Under the pieces are notes generated by a model. It saw only the letters and a list, made by a program, of their open reading frames with translations. It was not told where the DNA came from and did no database searches. The position numbers were made by a program, and so were the translations under genes. Positions 25,323 to 33,737 of a stretch of DNA of 64,000 bases are shown one piece after another (positions within the stretch are counted from its first letter, which is position 1; each line of letters opens with the position of its first letter). Location: assembly GCF_021026295.1 (NCBI RefSeq), contig NZ_JAJNDA010000020.1, positions 39,381 through 103,380 on the forward strand, read 5' to 3'. Source of the stretch: Actinomycetospora soli. Lineage in GTDB: Bacteria > Actinomycetota > Actinomycetes > Mycobacteriales > Pseudonocardiaceae.

Positions 25323-25933
25323 GCGACGAGCCGGTCGTGCACATCGTCGACGACGACGAGGACCTCCGACGCTCCCTGGTGTTCCTGCTGGAGAGCGTCG
25401 GGGTCACCCCGCTGACCTACCCCGACGCCCGGACCTTCCTCGCGGAGTTCGACCCGGAGGCGCCCGCGGTGGTGGTGGTCGACGTGCGCATGCCCGGCAT
25501 GAGCGGCTTCGGGCTCCAGGAGGAGCTCGTCGCCCGCGACTACCCCGCGCCCCTCGTGTTCTGCTCGGCCCACGGCGACATCCCCATGTCGGTGCGGGCC
25601 CTGCAGCGCGGCGCGGTGGACTTCCTCGAGAAGCCCTACGAGCCGCAGCGGCTGCTGGAGATCGTCCAGCGCCACCAGGCCGCCGCGGTGGAGGCGTTCA
25701 CGCGGCGGGCCGCCCGCCGCGACGTCGAGCGCCGCGTCGAGACCCTCACCGCCCGCGAGCGGGAGGTGCTCCGACTCGTCATCGACGGGCTGCCCAGCCA
25801 GGTCGTGGCCCGCCGTCTCGGCACGAGCGTCAAGACGATCGACGTGCACCGCGCCCGCATCCGCGCCAAGACCGGGGCCGACAGCCTCGGCGCGCTCGTG
25901 CGGGACCTGCTGCTGCACCGCGTCGAGGTCTAG
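25319..25933 (+). CDS. FixJ/LuxR-type response regulator
   Basis: This 204-residue protein has a receiver domain (HIVDDDEDLRR; phospho-acceptor Asp54 in VVVVDVRMPGMSG; Lys at about 105 in EKPYEP) and a C-terminal LuxR-type HTH (LTAREREVLRLVIDGLPSQV, then LGTSVKTIDVHRARI). It belongs to the FixJ/StyR/TodT group that activates aromatic catabolic genes. Its cognate kinase is probably the PAS protein at 28094-29575. The start overlaps the previous stop (ATGA), and the stop interleaves with that of the convergent amidase (CTAG). Confidence 0.9.
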   Translation: MSDEPVVHIVDDDEDLRRSLVFLLESVGVTPLTYPDARTFLAEFDPEAPAVVVVDVRMPGMSGFGLQEELVARDYPAPLVFCSAHGDIPMSVRALQRGAVDFLEKPYEPQRLLEIVQRHQAAAVEAFTRRAARRDVERRVETLTAREREVLRLVIDGLPSQVVARRLGTSVKTIDVHRARIRAKTGADSLGALVRDLLLHRVEV

Positions 25934-27159
25934 GAGAGCCCCGCCTCGACCCACCGCCCGGCCCCGAGCAGGGCGAGCTCGGCGTCGGGCCGGCCGATCA
26001 GCTGCAGCCCCAGCGGCCGCCCGTCGTCGTCGCGCAGGCCCGGGACCGACAGCTGCGGCAGGCCGAGTGCCTGCCAGGGACGGCTGAGCACCGGGTTGCC
26101 GGTGGCACCCAGACCGGCCGGCGCGGGACCGGGTGCGCCCGGTCCGAGGATCGCGTCCACGTCCAGGTGCGCCAGGAGGGTCGCGCGCGCCGCGGCCACC
26201 CGCTCCCGAGCGGCCTCGTGGTCCGCGCGCGGGGTCGCCGCGCCCGTGTCGAGCAGCGACCGCAGCGGCTCCGAGAGCGCCTCCGGGTGCCGGTGCTCGA
26301 CCGCGCGCTCGCGGGCCGCCTCGTAGGCCATCACGACGGGGTGGTCGGCGGCGACCGCCGCGACCAGGTCCTCCGCGTCGAACTCGACGACCTCGGCACC
26401 CGCCGCCCGCAGCCGCGCGACGGCGCCGTCGAGGGCCGCGGCCATGACCGGTTCGACCACCTCGAGCGGGCTCGCCCGCCACACGGCGAGGCGCGGCGGG
26501 CCGACGGGGGCGGGGTCGTCGCCGTCGAGCAGCGCCGCGACCGCGAGGGACAGGTCGGAGACGGTCGCGGCGAACACGCCGTGGCTGTCGAGGCTCTCCG
26601 CGAGCCCGGTGACGCCGTCGACCGGCAACCGGCCGTGGGTGAGCACGAGCGCCGCGACCCCGCAGAAGGCGGCCGGGCGGGTGACCGACCCCGCCGTCTG
26701 GGACCCGAGGGCGAGCGGGACGTGCCCGGCCGCGACCGCGGCCGCCGATCCGCTCGACGAGCCGCCGGGGGTGTGGCCCGGGGCGGCCGGGTTGTTGGTG
26801 GGGCCGGGCGCGAAGAACGCGAACTCGGTGGTGACGGTCTTCCCGATCGGCACCGCGCCGAGCGCCCGCCACCGCGCGACGATCGCGGCGTCCGCCGCCG
26901 CGGGCGGGGCGTCGGCGCGCAGCACGGAGCCGCAGCGGGTGGGCAGGCCCGCGAGGTCGATGATGTCCTTGACCCCGAGCGGCACGCCGCCGAGGGGTCC
27001 CGCGGTTCCCGACGCCGGGTCGCTCCGCGCGACCCAGGCCTGCACCTCCGGCTCGGTCGCGGCGATCGCCGCGTCGGCCCGGGCGAGCGCCGCCGCGGGC
27101 GTCGTCGTGCCGTCGGCCAGCTCGCCGACGAGGGCGCGGAGCGACCAGGGGGCCGTCAC
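25930..27159 (-). CDS. iacH: Amidase, IacH-like
   Basis: This 409-residue amidase-signature enzyme has the Ser-cisSer-Lys triad: Lys near 62 in GVKDIID, cis-Ser near 134 in GGSSSGSAAA, and nucleophilic Ser near 156 in TAGSVTRPAAF. In iac clusters the amidase IacH is conserved but not essential in every host; hydrolysis of an indole-acetamide or amide conjugate is the usual suggestion. The GTG at 27159 overlaps the stop of the 88-residue gene upstream (GTGA). It is the last gene of the leftward iacG operon and is convergent with the response regulator gene. Confidence 0.82.
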   Translation of the reverse strand: MTAPWSLRALVGELADGTTTPAAALARADAAIAATEPEVQAWVARSDPASGTAGPLGGVPLGVKDIIDLAGLPTRCGSVLRADAPPAAADAAIVARWRALGAVPIGKTVTTEFAFFAPGPTNNPAAPGHTPGGSSSGSAAAVAAGHVPLALGSQTAGSVTRPAAFCGVAALVLTHGRLPVDGVTGLAESLDSHGVFAATVSDLSLAVAALLDGDDPAPVGPPRLAVWRASPLEVVEPVMAAALDGAVARLRAAGAEVVEFDAEDLVAAVAADHPVVMAYEAARERAVEHRHPEALSEPLRSLLDTGAATPRADHEAARERVAAARATLLAHLDVDAILGPGAPGPAPAGLGATGNPVLSRPWQALGLPQLSVPGLRDDDGRPLGLQLIGRPDAELALLGAGRWVEAGLS

Positions 27160-27422
27160 GCCTCGGTCCAGACGACGTCGGCGGTCCAGAAGTCCATGCC
27201 CGACTCGCTGACGCCGTGGCGCCACTCCGAGGTGCGGCGCAGCAGCGGCTCCACGCGGGCGGTGACCGCGTCGGCGGCGGCCGGCCCGTCCTGCGGCACC
27301 TGCCAGTGCACCCAGCTGAGCTCGTGGCCGCCGTCATCGTGCACGAAGAGGTCGACGTGGCGCCAGCCGTAGCCGTGGGTGTCGTTGTAGCAGGTCAGCG
27401 TCATGCGCTCGGCTCCGCTCAC
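27156..27422 (-). CDS. Small protein of unknown function in the iacG-iacH operon
   Basis: This 88-residue protein starts MSGAERMTLTCYNDTHGYG and is rich in Trp and His (HVDLFVHDDGGHELSWVHWQ; a late FWTADVVWTEA). GGAGGA precedes the GTG at 27422. It sits between the flavin reductase (17-base gap) and the amidase (GTGA overlap), so it is co-translated with both. I do not recognise a family, and I do not recall this gene in the classical proteobacterial iac order. A binding or accessory role is a guess from context. Confidence 0.7.
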   Translation of the reverse strand: MSGAERMTLTCYNDTHGYGWRHVDLFVHDDGGHELSWVHWQVPQDGPAAADAVTARVEPLLRRTSEWRHGVSESGMDFWTADVVWTEA

Positions 27423-27439
27423 GGGTCCTCCAGAGGTGC

Positions 27440-27949
27440 TCAGGCGATCAGCGCGTCGGCGCCGACCCGGTGGAAGCGGCGCCGGAAGTACACGAGGGCC
27501 CCGCCGTCGTCGTGGGCCCGGACGTGCTCGACGGCGACGAACAGCACGGTGTGCGAGCCGAGGTCCTGCTCGGCCTCGATCCGGCCGACCACCACGGCCG
27601 CGGCGTGGCGCAGCACGGGGACGCCGTGGGTGTCGAGGTCCCAGGCGTCGTCGAACCGCTCGGCGGTGGGCACCTGCGTCGCCCCGGCGAAGTGCATCGC
27701 GAGGTCCTCCTGGCCGTCGGCGAGCACGTTGACCGCGAGCCGTCCGTTGCCGGTGACGATCCCGTGTGAGCGGCTCGCCCGGTTGAGGCAGACGAGCATC
27801 GTCGGCGGCGCGTCGGTCACCGAGCACGCGGCGCTGACCGTCATGCCCGCGCGGCCGCAGGGCCCGTCGGTGGACACGACGTTGACGGCCGCGGACAGGT
27901 TCGCCATCGCGGCGCGGAAGGACTGCTGCGTCCCGGTGAGCTCCGACAT
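27440..27949 (-). CDS. iacG: Flavin reductase, IacG-like (HpaC family)
   Basis: The 169-residue protein belongs to the flavin reductase family that supplies FADH2 or FMNH2 to two-component monooxygenases. Landmarks are GRAGMTVSAACSVTDAPPTM, then CLNRASRSHGIV and the FAGATQVPTAERFDD segment. AGGAGG (27954-27959) precedes the ATG at 27949. It would reduce flavin for the IacA-like oxygenase. It is the first gene of a leftward iacG-unknown-iacH operon whose promoter lies in the repeat-bearing interval 27950-28096. Confidence 0.87.
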   Translation of the reverse strand: MSELTGTQQSFRAAMANLSAAVNVVSTDGPCGRAGMTVSAACSVTDAPPTMLVCLNRASRSHGIVTGNGRLAVNVLADGQEDLAMHFAGATQVPTAERFDDAWDLDTHGVPVLRHAAAVVVGRIEAEQDLGSHTVLFVAVEHVRAHDDGGALVYFRRRFHRVGADALIA

Positions 27950-28032
27950 CGATTCCTCCTGGGATTCCGGCGGTGGATCGACGGTAGAACCGGGGCCTCC
28001 GTGTCCGACATCGAGACTTCTCCCGCCCAGGC

Positions 28033-28096
28033 TAAGGAATTCACGCACGGTGCGGCCAGGTCGGGAATCCCCGCGCGGCCGTCGGGGAATTCCTTA
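28033..28096. promoter_or_regulatory. Inverted repeat upstream of iacG, candidate response-regulator sites
   Basis: TAAGGAATTC at 28033-28042 and its exact complement GAATTCCTTA at 28087-28096 form a 10-bp inverted repeat. A third related sequence, GGGGATTCCCG (minus strand, 28062-28072), lies between them. The right arm contains the stop codon of the kinase gene. The cores resemble GGATTCCCCTAC before iacA and the transporter, so the response regulator may bind here to activate iacG. Confidence 0.5.
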
Positions 28097-29575
28097 CGCG
28101 AGCGGCAGGGCGAATCCGAAGCGCGATCCGCCGTCGGGACGGTGCTCGGCCCAGATGCGTCCGTGCTGGCGCGTGATGATGCGGTAGCTCAGTGCGAGGC
28201 CGATCCCGCTGCCGTGCTCCTTGGTGGTGAACTCCGTGAAGGGGTCGCCGGTGAAGCCGCGTCCGCGGTCGTCGACGGTGAGCACCGCGTCGGCGCCCTC
28301 GCGGGCGAGCGTGATCGTGAGGTCGCGGTCCTCCGACGGGCAGGCGGCGAGCTCGTCGACGGCGTTGAAGCAGAGGTTGAGCACGACCTGCCCGGTGAGC
28401 ACGCGCTCGCAGCGCACGCCGAGCCCGTCGTCCGGAACGTGCACACCGACCCGCACGCCCGGCGGATCGGCGCGCAGCCGCACGAAGTAGAGGCACTCCT
28501 CGAGGACGTCGCGCAGGTCGACCACCTGCTCGGTGTGCTCGAGGTGCCCGACGTACGCGCGTACCGAGGAGACGATGCGCGCCGCCCGGTCGATCTGCCG
28601 CCCGGCCGAGGAGATCCCGACGTCGAGGTGGTCCGCCGCCTCGGCCGGCAGCGTCCCGGAGGCCACCAATGCCGCGGCGCGGCGGGTGACCCCGGCGAGG
28701 AAGTTGCCGGCGGCGGCGAGCGGCTGGCCGAGCTCGTGGGCGATCGCCATCGCCATGTCACCCATCGCGGTGTAGCGCGCGAGGTGGTTCTCGCGGGCCA
28801 GTTCCCGCTCCCGGCGGGCCTCGGTGCTCACCCGCTCCGACACGTCGTGGAGCAGCATGAGCAGGGCGTCGTCGAGCCGTTCGAGGCTGCCCTCCAGCCA
28901 GACCGGACCGGTCTGCCCCGCGGCGGGCACCTCGAGCTGCACGGGCGCCACCGGCGCGGCCCGGCGGGCGAGTTCGCTCCAGCTCGTGCGCCGCCCCTCG
29001 GAGCGCAGGGTGCCGAAGCGCGTGAGACGGCCCAGGGCCTCGTCGGGATCGGCGCGGAGCACCGCGATCGCGGTGTCGGTCGCGAACCGCACCGTGCCGT
29101 CGGGGTCGAGCATGAGCGCGATCGTCGAGGTGTGCCGCGACAGTGCGTCCACGTAGGAGGTGGTGCGTCGCAGGAGCTGCTCGACCTCCTGTTCCCGCTC
29201 GATGTCCCGGAACTGGACCATGACGACGGGGCCCTGCGCGAGCTCGACGCGGGTCGCCACGGCGTCGGTGGGGATGACCCGGCCCGTGCGCGAGCGGTAG
29301 TGCCACTCGATCCGGTTGCTACCGCGCTCCACCGCCTCCTGCAGCCAGGCCCGTCCGATCACGCGGTCGTACTGGGCCGCCGAGCTCGACATGTGGTGGG
29401 CCTTGAGCGGGCGCAGCTCGGTGACCGACCACTCGAGCAGGTCGCACGCGGCCGGGTTCGCCCAGAGGATGTTCTTGGTCGCCGCGTCGTGCACCAGCAC
29501 GCAGGTCCGGCTGGCGTTCATCATCGCCACGAAGTCCGTCGTGACCAGTTCGGGGGCGCTCGGGTCGGCCGTCAC
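28094..29575 (-). CDS. Soluble PAS-domain sensor histidine kinase
   Basis: This 493-residue protein has no membrane segment. An N-terminal PAS domain (about 15-125; TCVLVHDAATKNILWANPAA) and a second PAS-like region (about 135-255) precede a HisKA domain with the phospho-acceptor His near 279 in IAHELGQPLAAAGNF. The ATPase domain has the N box NLCFNAVDEL, the G1 box VDDRGRGF and the G2 box GSGIGLALS. The HELxQPL form is shared with FixL-type kinases. It probably senses a cytosolic indolic ligand and phosphorylates the regulator at 25319. The GTG start at 29575 is the most likely, as an earlier start would run into the iacA promoter; no Shine-Dalgarno sequence is seen. Confidence 0.85.
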   Translation of the reverse strand: MTADPSAPELVTTDFVAMMNASRTCVLVHDAATKNILWANPAACDLLEWSVTELRPLKAHHMSSSAAQYDRVIGRAWLQEAVERGSNRIEWHYRSRTGRVIPTDAVATRVELAQGPVVMVQFRDIEREQEVEQLLRRTTSYVDALSRHTSTIALMLDPDGTVRFATDTAIAVLRADPDEALGRLTRFGTLRSEGRRTSWSELARRAAPVAPVQLEVPAAGQTGPVWLEGSLERLDDALLMLLHDVSERVSTEARRERELARENHLARYTAMGDMAMAIAHELGQPLAAAGNFLAGVTRRAAALVASGTLPAEAADHLDVGISSAGRQIDRAARIVSSVRAYVGHLEHTEQVVDLRDVLEECLYFVRLRADPPGVRVGVHVPDDGLGVRCERVLTGQVVLNLCFNAVDELAACPSEDRDLTITLAREGADAVLTVDDRGRGFTGDPFTEFTTKEHGSGIGLALSYRIITRQHGRIWAEHRPDGGSRFGFALPLA

Positions 29576-29616
29576 CGCGTCAGCGTAGGGGCCTCGTCGG
29601 GAGATCGACCCGTGAA

Positions 29617-29648
29617 GGATTCCCCTACGTCGCGCGGGTGCACTTCCC
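29617..29648 (+). promoter_or_regulatory. Candidate response-regulator box before iacA
   Basis: GGATTCCCCTAC at 29617-29628 and CTTCCC at 29643-29648 repeat the arrangement seen before the transporter at 23257-23288. The box lies about 60 bases upstream of the iacA ATG. A related CCCCTACG occurs on the opposite strand just before the kinase GTG (about 29585-29592). Confidence 0.55.
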
Positions 29649-29708
29649 ATTCCGATCTCGCCCGCCTCCTCCCTACCGTCGGTCCCATCACCGCGAGGAG
29701 GCACCGTG

Positions 29709-30833
29709 ATGGACGACGACCCGCAGTTCTCGGCCGTTCTCGCCGAACTGTCGACGCGCCGCGACGAGTTCCGTGCGCAGCGCTACGTCCCGCGCGATTT
29801 CGTGGCCCGGCTCAAGGAGCTCGGCCTCTACCGCGCCGCGACGCCGTCGAAGTTCGGCGGCGAACCGCTCCCGCCCGCCCGGTTCCTGGAGAAGATCGAG
29901 CGGATCTCCGCGGTCGACGGGTCGACCGGGTGGGTCGCGAGCTTCGGCTCCGCGCAGATCTACCTCGCCGCGCTGCCCGTGGACACGCAGGCCGAGATCT
30001 TCACCGACGGGCCCGACGTCGCGTTCGCGGGCGGGCTCTTCCCACCGCAGCCGGCCGAGCCGACCGAGCGCGGCTTCCTCGTCGACGGCCGGTGGCGCTT
30101 CGCCAGCGGCTGCCTGGGCGCCGACCTGCTCGGCGTCGGGCTGCCCGGGGACGCGTCGACCGGCGGCAAGCCCCGCTCGGCGGTGCTGCGCCCCGAGCAG
30201 GTCGAGATCGTCCAGGACTGGGACGTCGTCGGGATGCGGGGCACCGGGTCGTTCGACCTCGTGGTGCGCGGCGTCGAGGTGCCCCGCGAGTGGACCTTCG
30301 TCCGCGGCGGTGCACCGACCATCGACGAGCCGCTCTACCGCTACCCGACGATCGCCTACGCCGCCCAGGTGCTCGCCGTCGTCGGCGCCGGGGTCGCGCG
30401 GGCCGCGCTGGACCACGCCCGCCACGTCGGCGGCGGCTACGCCGGCATCACCGGGGCGCCGAAGCTCGCGGACCGGCCCTACTACCGGACGGACGTCGCG
30501 AAGGCCGAGGCGTCGCTGCGCTCGGCGCGCGCCTGGTTCTACGAGCTCTCCGAGCAGGTCTGGGAGCACGTCCTGCGCGGCGACGAGGCCACCGACGAGC
30601 AGAACGCCGAACTCCGCCTGTCCGCCGCGCACCTCGCGAAGACCGCCTCGGACGTCGTCTCCGACCTCATCGAGATCTCCGGGACCGCCCCCATCTACAC
30701 GGGCCACCCGCTGGCCGACCTCGCGGGCGACGCCCTCGTCCCGAAGCAGCACGCCTTCCTCGGCCCGCAGATCTACGACGCCGCCGGCGCCGTCCTCATG
30801 GGTCTGCCCCCCACCACGCCCGGCTTCCGCTGA
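29709..30833 (+). CDS. iacA: Flavin-dependent indole oxygenase, IacA-like
   Basis: This 374-residue protein has the acyl-CoA dehydrogenase fold in its oxygenase form (group D flavin monooxygenases such as HsaA and DszC). It has PSKFGGEPLPPARFLEKIER and GSTGWVASFGSAQIYLA but lacks the usual dehydrogenase C-terminal signature. In iac clusters IacA oxidises the indole ring of indole-3-acetic acid, using reduced flavin from IacG. The ATG at 29709 lies seven bases after AGGAGG. It opens the rightward operon iacABCDEF, whose order matches the known cluster. Confidence 0.87.
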   Translation: MDDDPQFSAVLAELSTRRDEFRAQRYVPRDFVARLKELGLYRAATPSKFGGEPLPPARFLEKIERISAVDGSTGWVASFGSAQIYLAALPVDTQAEIFTDGPDVAFAGGLFPPQPAEPTERGFLVDGRWRFASGCLGADLLGVGLPGDASTGGKPRSAVLRPEQVEIVQDWDVVGMRGTGSFDLVVRGVEVPREWTFVRGGAPTIDEPLYRYPTIAYAAQVLAVVGAGVARAALDHARHVGGGYAGITGAPKLADRPYYRTDVAKAEASLRSARAWFYELSEQVWEHVLRGDEATDEQNAELRLSAAHLAKTASDVVSDLIEISGTAPIYTGHPLADLAGDALVPKQHAFLGPQIYDAAGAVLMGLPPTTPGFR

Positions 30834-30850
30834 CCCACCAGGAGTCCTCC

Positions 30851-31219
30851 GTGAGCACCGCCCCCCTGCGCGTCCTGTTCTGCCTCGGCATCAACCAGAA
30901 CTTCTTCGACCTGCCCACCGACGGGATCACCGCCGGCGACGTCTGGAAGGCCACGATGGCCTTCGTCGACGGGCTGAAGGCGCTCCCCGGCCTCACCTAC
31001 ATCGCCGACATCGACGACGACGCCCACATGGTCGGGCCGTCCGAGGGCTGGCCCTGGACCTTCTACGTCCTCGCCGACGCCGACTCGCAGGAGACCGTCA
31101 AGGCCGCCTGCAACCTCGTCCGGACCACCCCGGTCGGCTCCGGCGACGTGAAGTTCTGGCGCTTCGTGCGCATCGAGGCCCGCATCGGGCGCGCCCTGAC
31201 CGTCCGCGACGACGTCTGA
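30851..31219 (+). CDS. iacB: IacB-like small protein
   Basis: This 122-residue protein starts MSTAPLRVLFCLGINQNFFD and contains GWPWTFYVLADADSQ and a C-terminal FVRIEARIGRALTV. It fills the position of iacB, between the flavin oxygenase and the Rieske alpha subunit. IacB is part of the conserved set, but its chemistry is not settled to my knowledge. The GTG start at 30851 has GGAG upstream at 30841-30844. Confidence 0.78.
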   Translation: MSTAPLRVLFCLGINQNFFDLPTDGITAGDVWKATMAFVDGLKALPGLTYIADIDDDAHMVGPSEGWPWTFYVLADADSQETVKAACNLVRTTPVGSGDVKFWRFVRIEARIGRALTVRDDV

Positions 31220-31232
31220 CCCGGGAGCGATC

Positions 31233-32501
31233 ATGACCATCGACGAGACCCCCGCGGACCTGGTCGCGGCCGACCGCGTCGCGGGACGGCTCTACACCGA
31301 CCCCGAGCTGTTCGAGCTCGAGATGACGCGCATCTTCGAGCGCACCTGGGTGTGGGTCGCGCACGAGAGCGAGCTGCCTGGGCCGGGCACCTTCAAGTCC
31401 ACCTACGTCGGCCGCCAGCCGGTGATCGTCACCCGCGACCGCAAGGGCGTGCTGCGCACCCTGCTCAACCGCTGCCGCCACCGTGGCGCCAGCGTCTGTG
31501 AGAAGCCGTTCGGCAAGGCCAACGGCTTCACGTGCCCGTACCACGCCTGGTCCTACGGCCTCGACGGCGCGCTGCGCGGGGTGCCCTACCCGGACGGCTA
31601 CGAGGGCGTGCTCGAGCGCAAGGACATCTCGCTCGGCCGGCTGCGCACCGAGTCCTACGGCGGGATGGTGTTCGCGACGTTCGACGAGGCCGCCGAGCCC
31701 CTCGAGGACTTCCTCGGCGACGTGCGCGGGTGGATCGACCGCTTCATGGCGCAGGGCGGCGGGTTCCCGATCAAGGTACTCGGGCGGCACCGCTTCACGT
31801 TCCGCGGCAACTGGAAGATACAGCTCGAGAACACGACCGACGGCTACCACTTCCCGATCGTCCACCGGTCCTGGATGGCCTCGGTCGACGCCGAGACCGC
31901 GGACATGATGTCGTTCATGACCGACCCGACGGCGGTCACCCACGACCTCGGGCACGGCCACAGCGTCATGCAGATGGTCCCCGAGCACTCCGACCTCGCC
32001 GCCGACGACGGCACCGAACCGCTGCAGGCGCGCTTCGACCACGTCGTCGCGGAGCTCTCCACCGAGCTCGACGACGCCGCCGTGCGCCGGGTCGTCCGCG
32101 CGATGCACGGCACCGGGTTCAACCTGAACCTGTTCCCCAACGTGTCGATGTCCGCGGCGTTCTTCCGGGTCCTGCGCCCGATCGCCGTCGACCGCACCGA
32201 GATCGAGCACATCGCGATCGGCCCCGACGGGCCGGCCGCGCTCGACGTGGTCAACCGCGAGCGCATGCGGGTCCACGAGCACTTCCAGGGCCCGTTCGGC
32301 TTCGGCACGCCCGACGACGCCGAGGGCTGGGACCGCGTCCAGCGCGGCGCCCAGGCCGCCCCCGGGATGCCGATCATGGTCAACCGCGGGCTCGCCCGGG
32401 AGAAGCCGTCCGCCGAGGGCTGGCCCACCTCGCACGTCACCGACGAGACCGGCATGCGCGCGGCCTACGCGCAGTGGAAGGAGATGATGGGCGATGACTG
32501 A
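31233..32501 (+). CDS. iacC: Rieske dioxygenase alpha subunit, IacC-like
   Basis: The 422-residue oxygenase subunit has Rieske ligands Cys80, His82, Cys100 and His103 (CRHRGASVCE, then TCPYHAW) and the mononuclear iron motif TTDGYHFPIVHRSW at about 201-214. In the IAA pathway IacC with IacD dioxygenates dioxindole-3-acetic acid, leading to catechol. It differs clearly from the Rieske alpha subunit at 14025, so it is not a recent duplicate. The ATG has GGGAG upstream, and the 3' end overlaps iacD by eight bases. Confidence 0.9.
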   Translation: MTIDETPADLVAADRVAGRLYTDPELFELEMTRIFERTWVWVAHESELPGPGTFKSTYVGRQPVIVTRDRKGVLRTLLNRCRHRGASVCEKPFGKANGFTCPYHAWSYGLDGALRGVPYPDGYEGVLERKDISLGRLRTESYGGMVFATFDEAAEPLEDFLGDVRGWIDRFMAQGGGFPIKVLGRHRFTFRGNWKIQLENTTDGYHFPIVHRSWMASVDAETADMMSFMTDPTAVTHDLGHGHSVMQMVPEHSDLAADDGTEPLQARFDHVVAELSTELDDAAVRRVVRAMHGTGFNLNLFPNVSMSAAFFRVLRPIAVDRTEIEHIAIGPDGPAALDVVNRERMRVHEHFQGPFGFGTPDDAEGWDRVQRGAQAAPGMPIMVNRGLAREKPSAEGWPTSHVTDETGMRAAYAQWKEMMGDD

Positions 32502-32997
32502 GGCGCTGTCTCTCGTCCCCACCACCGACGCGCGGGTCGCCCGCGCGATCGACCTGATCTGGCGTGAGGCCGACCTGCTCGACCGGCGCGAGTACCGCGC
32601 CTGGGACGAGCTGTACGCCGACGACGCGCTCTACGTCATCCCGATCGACCGGGAGACCGACGACTTCGCGTCGGTGCTGAACATGGTCTACGACGACACC
32701 CGGATGCGGCGGATGCGCATCAACCGGCTCACCGAGGGCTACGCGATCGCGGCCGTCGACGCTGCTCGGACGGTGCGCACGGTGTCGCGGTTCGTGCCGC
32801 TGGCCGTGTCCGACGACGAGGTGACGGTGCGCTCGGCGCAGATCCTCGTCGCCTACAAGCGCGACCACCACGACCTCTGGGCGGCGGACGTCGAGCACGT
32901 CGTGCGTCTGGGGGCCGATGGCGATCGGATCGTGCGGAAGGTGATCCGGCTCGTCGACAGCGAGGCCGCCGTGCCGGCCGCGGGGTTCCTGCTGTGA
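32494..32997 (+). CDS. iacD: Dioxygenase beta subunit, IacD-like
   Basis: This is a 167-residue small subunit of a ring-hydroxylating dioxygenase (EADLLDRREYRAWDELYADDA, then YVIPIDRETDDF; C-terminus KVIRLVDSEAAVPAAGFLL). It starts inside the end of iacC and overlaps the following SDR start (GTGA), consistent with tight translational coupling and an alpha3beta3 enzyme. Confidence 0.88.
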   Translation: MTEALSLVPTTDARVARAIDLIWREADLLDRREYRAWDELYADDALYVIPIDRETDDFASVLNMVYDDTRMRRMRINRLTEGYAIAAVDAARTVRTVSRFVPLAVSDDEVTVRSAQILVAYKRDHHDLWAADVEHVVRLGADGDRIVRKVIRLVDSEAAVPAAGFLL

Positions 32998-33737
32998 GCG
33001 GGTCCCAGGTCGCGGTGGTGACCGGCGGCGCGCGCGGACTGGGCGCGTCGATCGTGCGGCGGTTGCACGGCGACGGGTACCGCGTCGCGGTCGCCGACCT
33101 CGACGGCGGAGCCGCCGCGGCCCTCGCGAAGGAGCTCGACCCGTCGTCGGGAACGGCCGTGGGGTTCGCCGCGGACGTGGCGGAGCGGGCCGCGATCGAG
33201 GGGCTGCTCGCCGGGGTGCTGGACCGGTTCGGCGCGGTGCACGTGCTGGTGAACAACGCCGCGCGCACGCAGGCCGTGCCGCTGATGGACATCAGCCCCG
33301 AGGCGCTGGACGAGGTGATGCGCGTGAACCTGGGCGGCACCTTCGCGACCTGCCAGGTGTTCGGCGCGCACCTCGCGGCGCAGGGCTACGGCCGGATCGT
33401 GAACATGGCCTCGCTCGCCGGGCAGAACGGCGGGACCGCCACCGGTGGGCACTACGCGGCGTCGAAGGGCGCGATCCTGTCGACGACGAAGGTGTTCGCG
33501 CGGGAGCTCGCCGGTCGCGGCGTGACGGTGAACGCCGTGTCGCCCGGGCCGCAGGACAGCGAGATGGTGCGGTCGATCGTCGGGGACCGCCTGGAGTCGT
33601 ACCTGGAGCAGATTCCCGTCGGCCGCCTCGGTGACCCGGACTTCGTCGCGCAGATGGTGGCGCTGCTCGCCTCCCCCGCCGCCGCGACGTGCACCGGGGC
33701 CTGCTGGGACACGAACGGGGGCCTGTACCTGCGATGA
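32994..33737 (+). CDS. iacE: SDR oxidoreductase, IacE-like
   Basis: The 247-residue short-chain dehydrogenase has the cofactor motif VTGGARGLGASIVRRL, the structural motif NNAA and the active-site YAASK (Tyr153, Lys157). In the IAA pathway IacE acts on the hydroxylated indole intermediate, formally between the flavin oxygenase and the Rieske dioxygenase. Its GTG overlaps the iacD stop, and its TGA overlaps the iacF ATG. Confidence 0.88.
   Translation: MSGSQVAVVTGGARGLGASIVRRLHGDGYRVAVADLDGGAAAALAKELDPSSGTAVGFAADVAERAAIEGLLAGVLDRFGAVHVLVNNAARTQAVPLMDISPEALDEVMRVNLGGTFATCQVFGAHLAAQGYGRIVNMASLAGQNGGTATGGHYAASKGAILSTTKVFARELAGRGVTVNAVSPGPQDSEMVRSIVGDRLESYLEQIPVGRLGDPDFVAQMVALLASPAAATCTGACWDTNGGLYLR

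Noticed and set aside
14025..32501. Recent duplication of the Rieske dioxygenase genes
   Set aside because: The two alpha subunits differ widely outside the metal-binding motifs and have different neighbours, so they are distinct enzymes.
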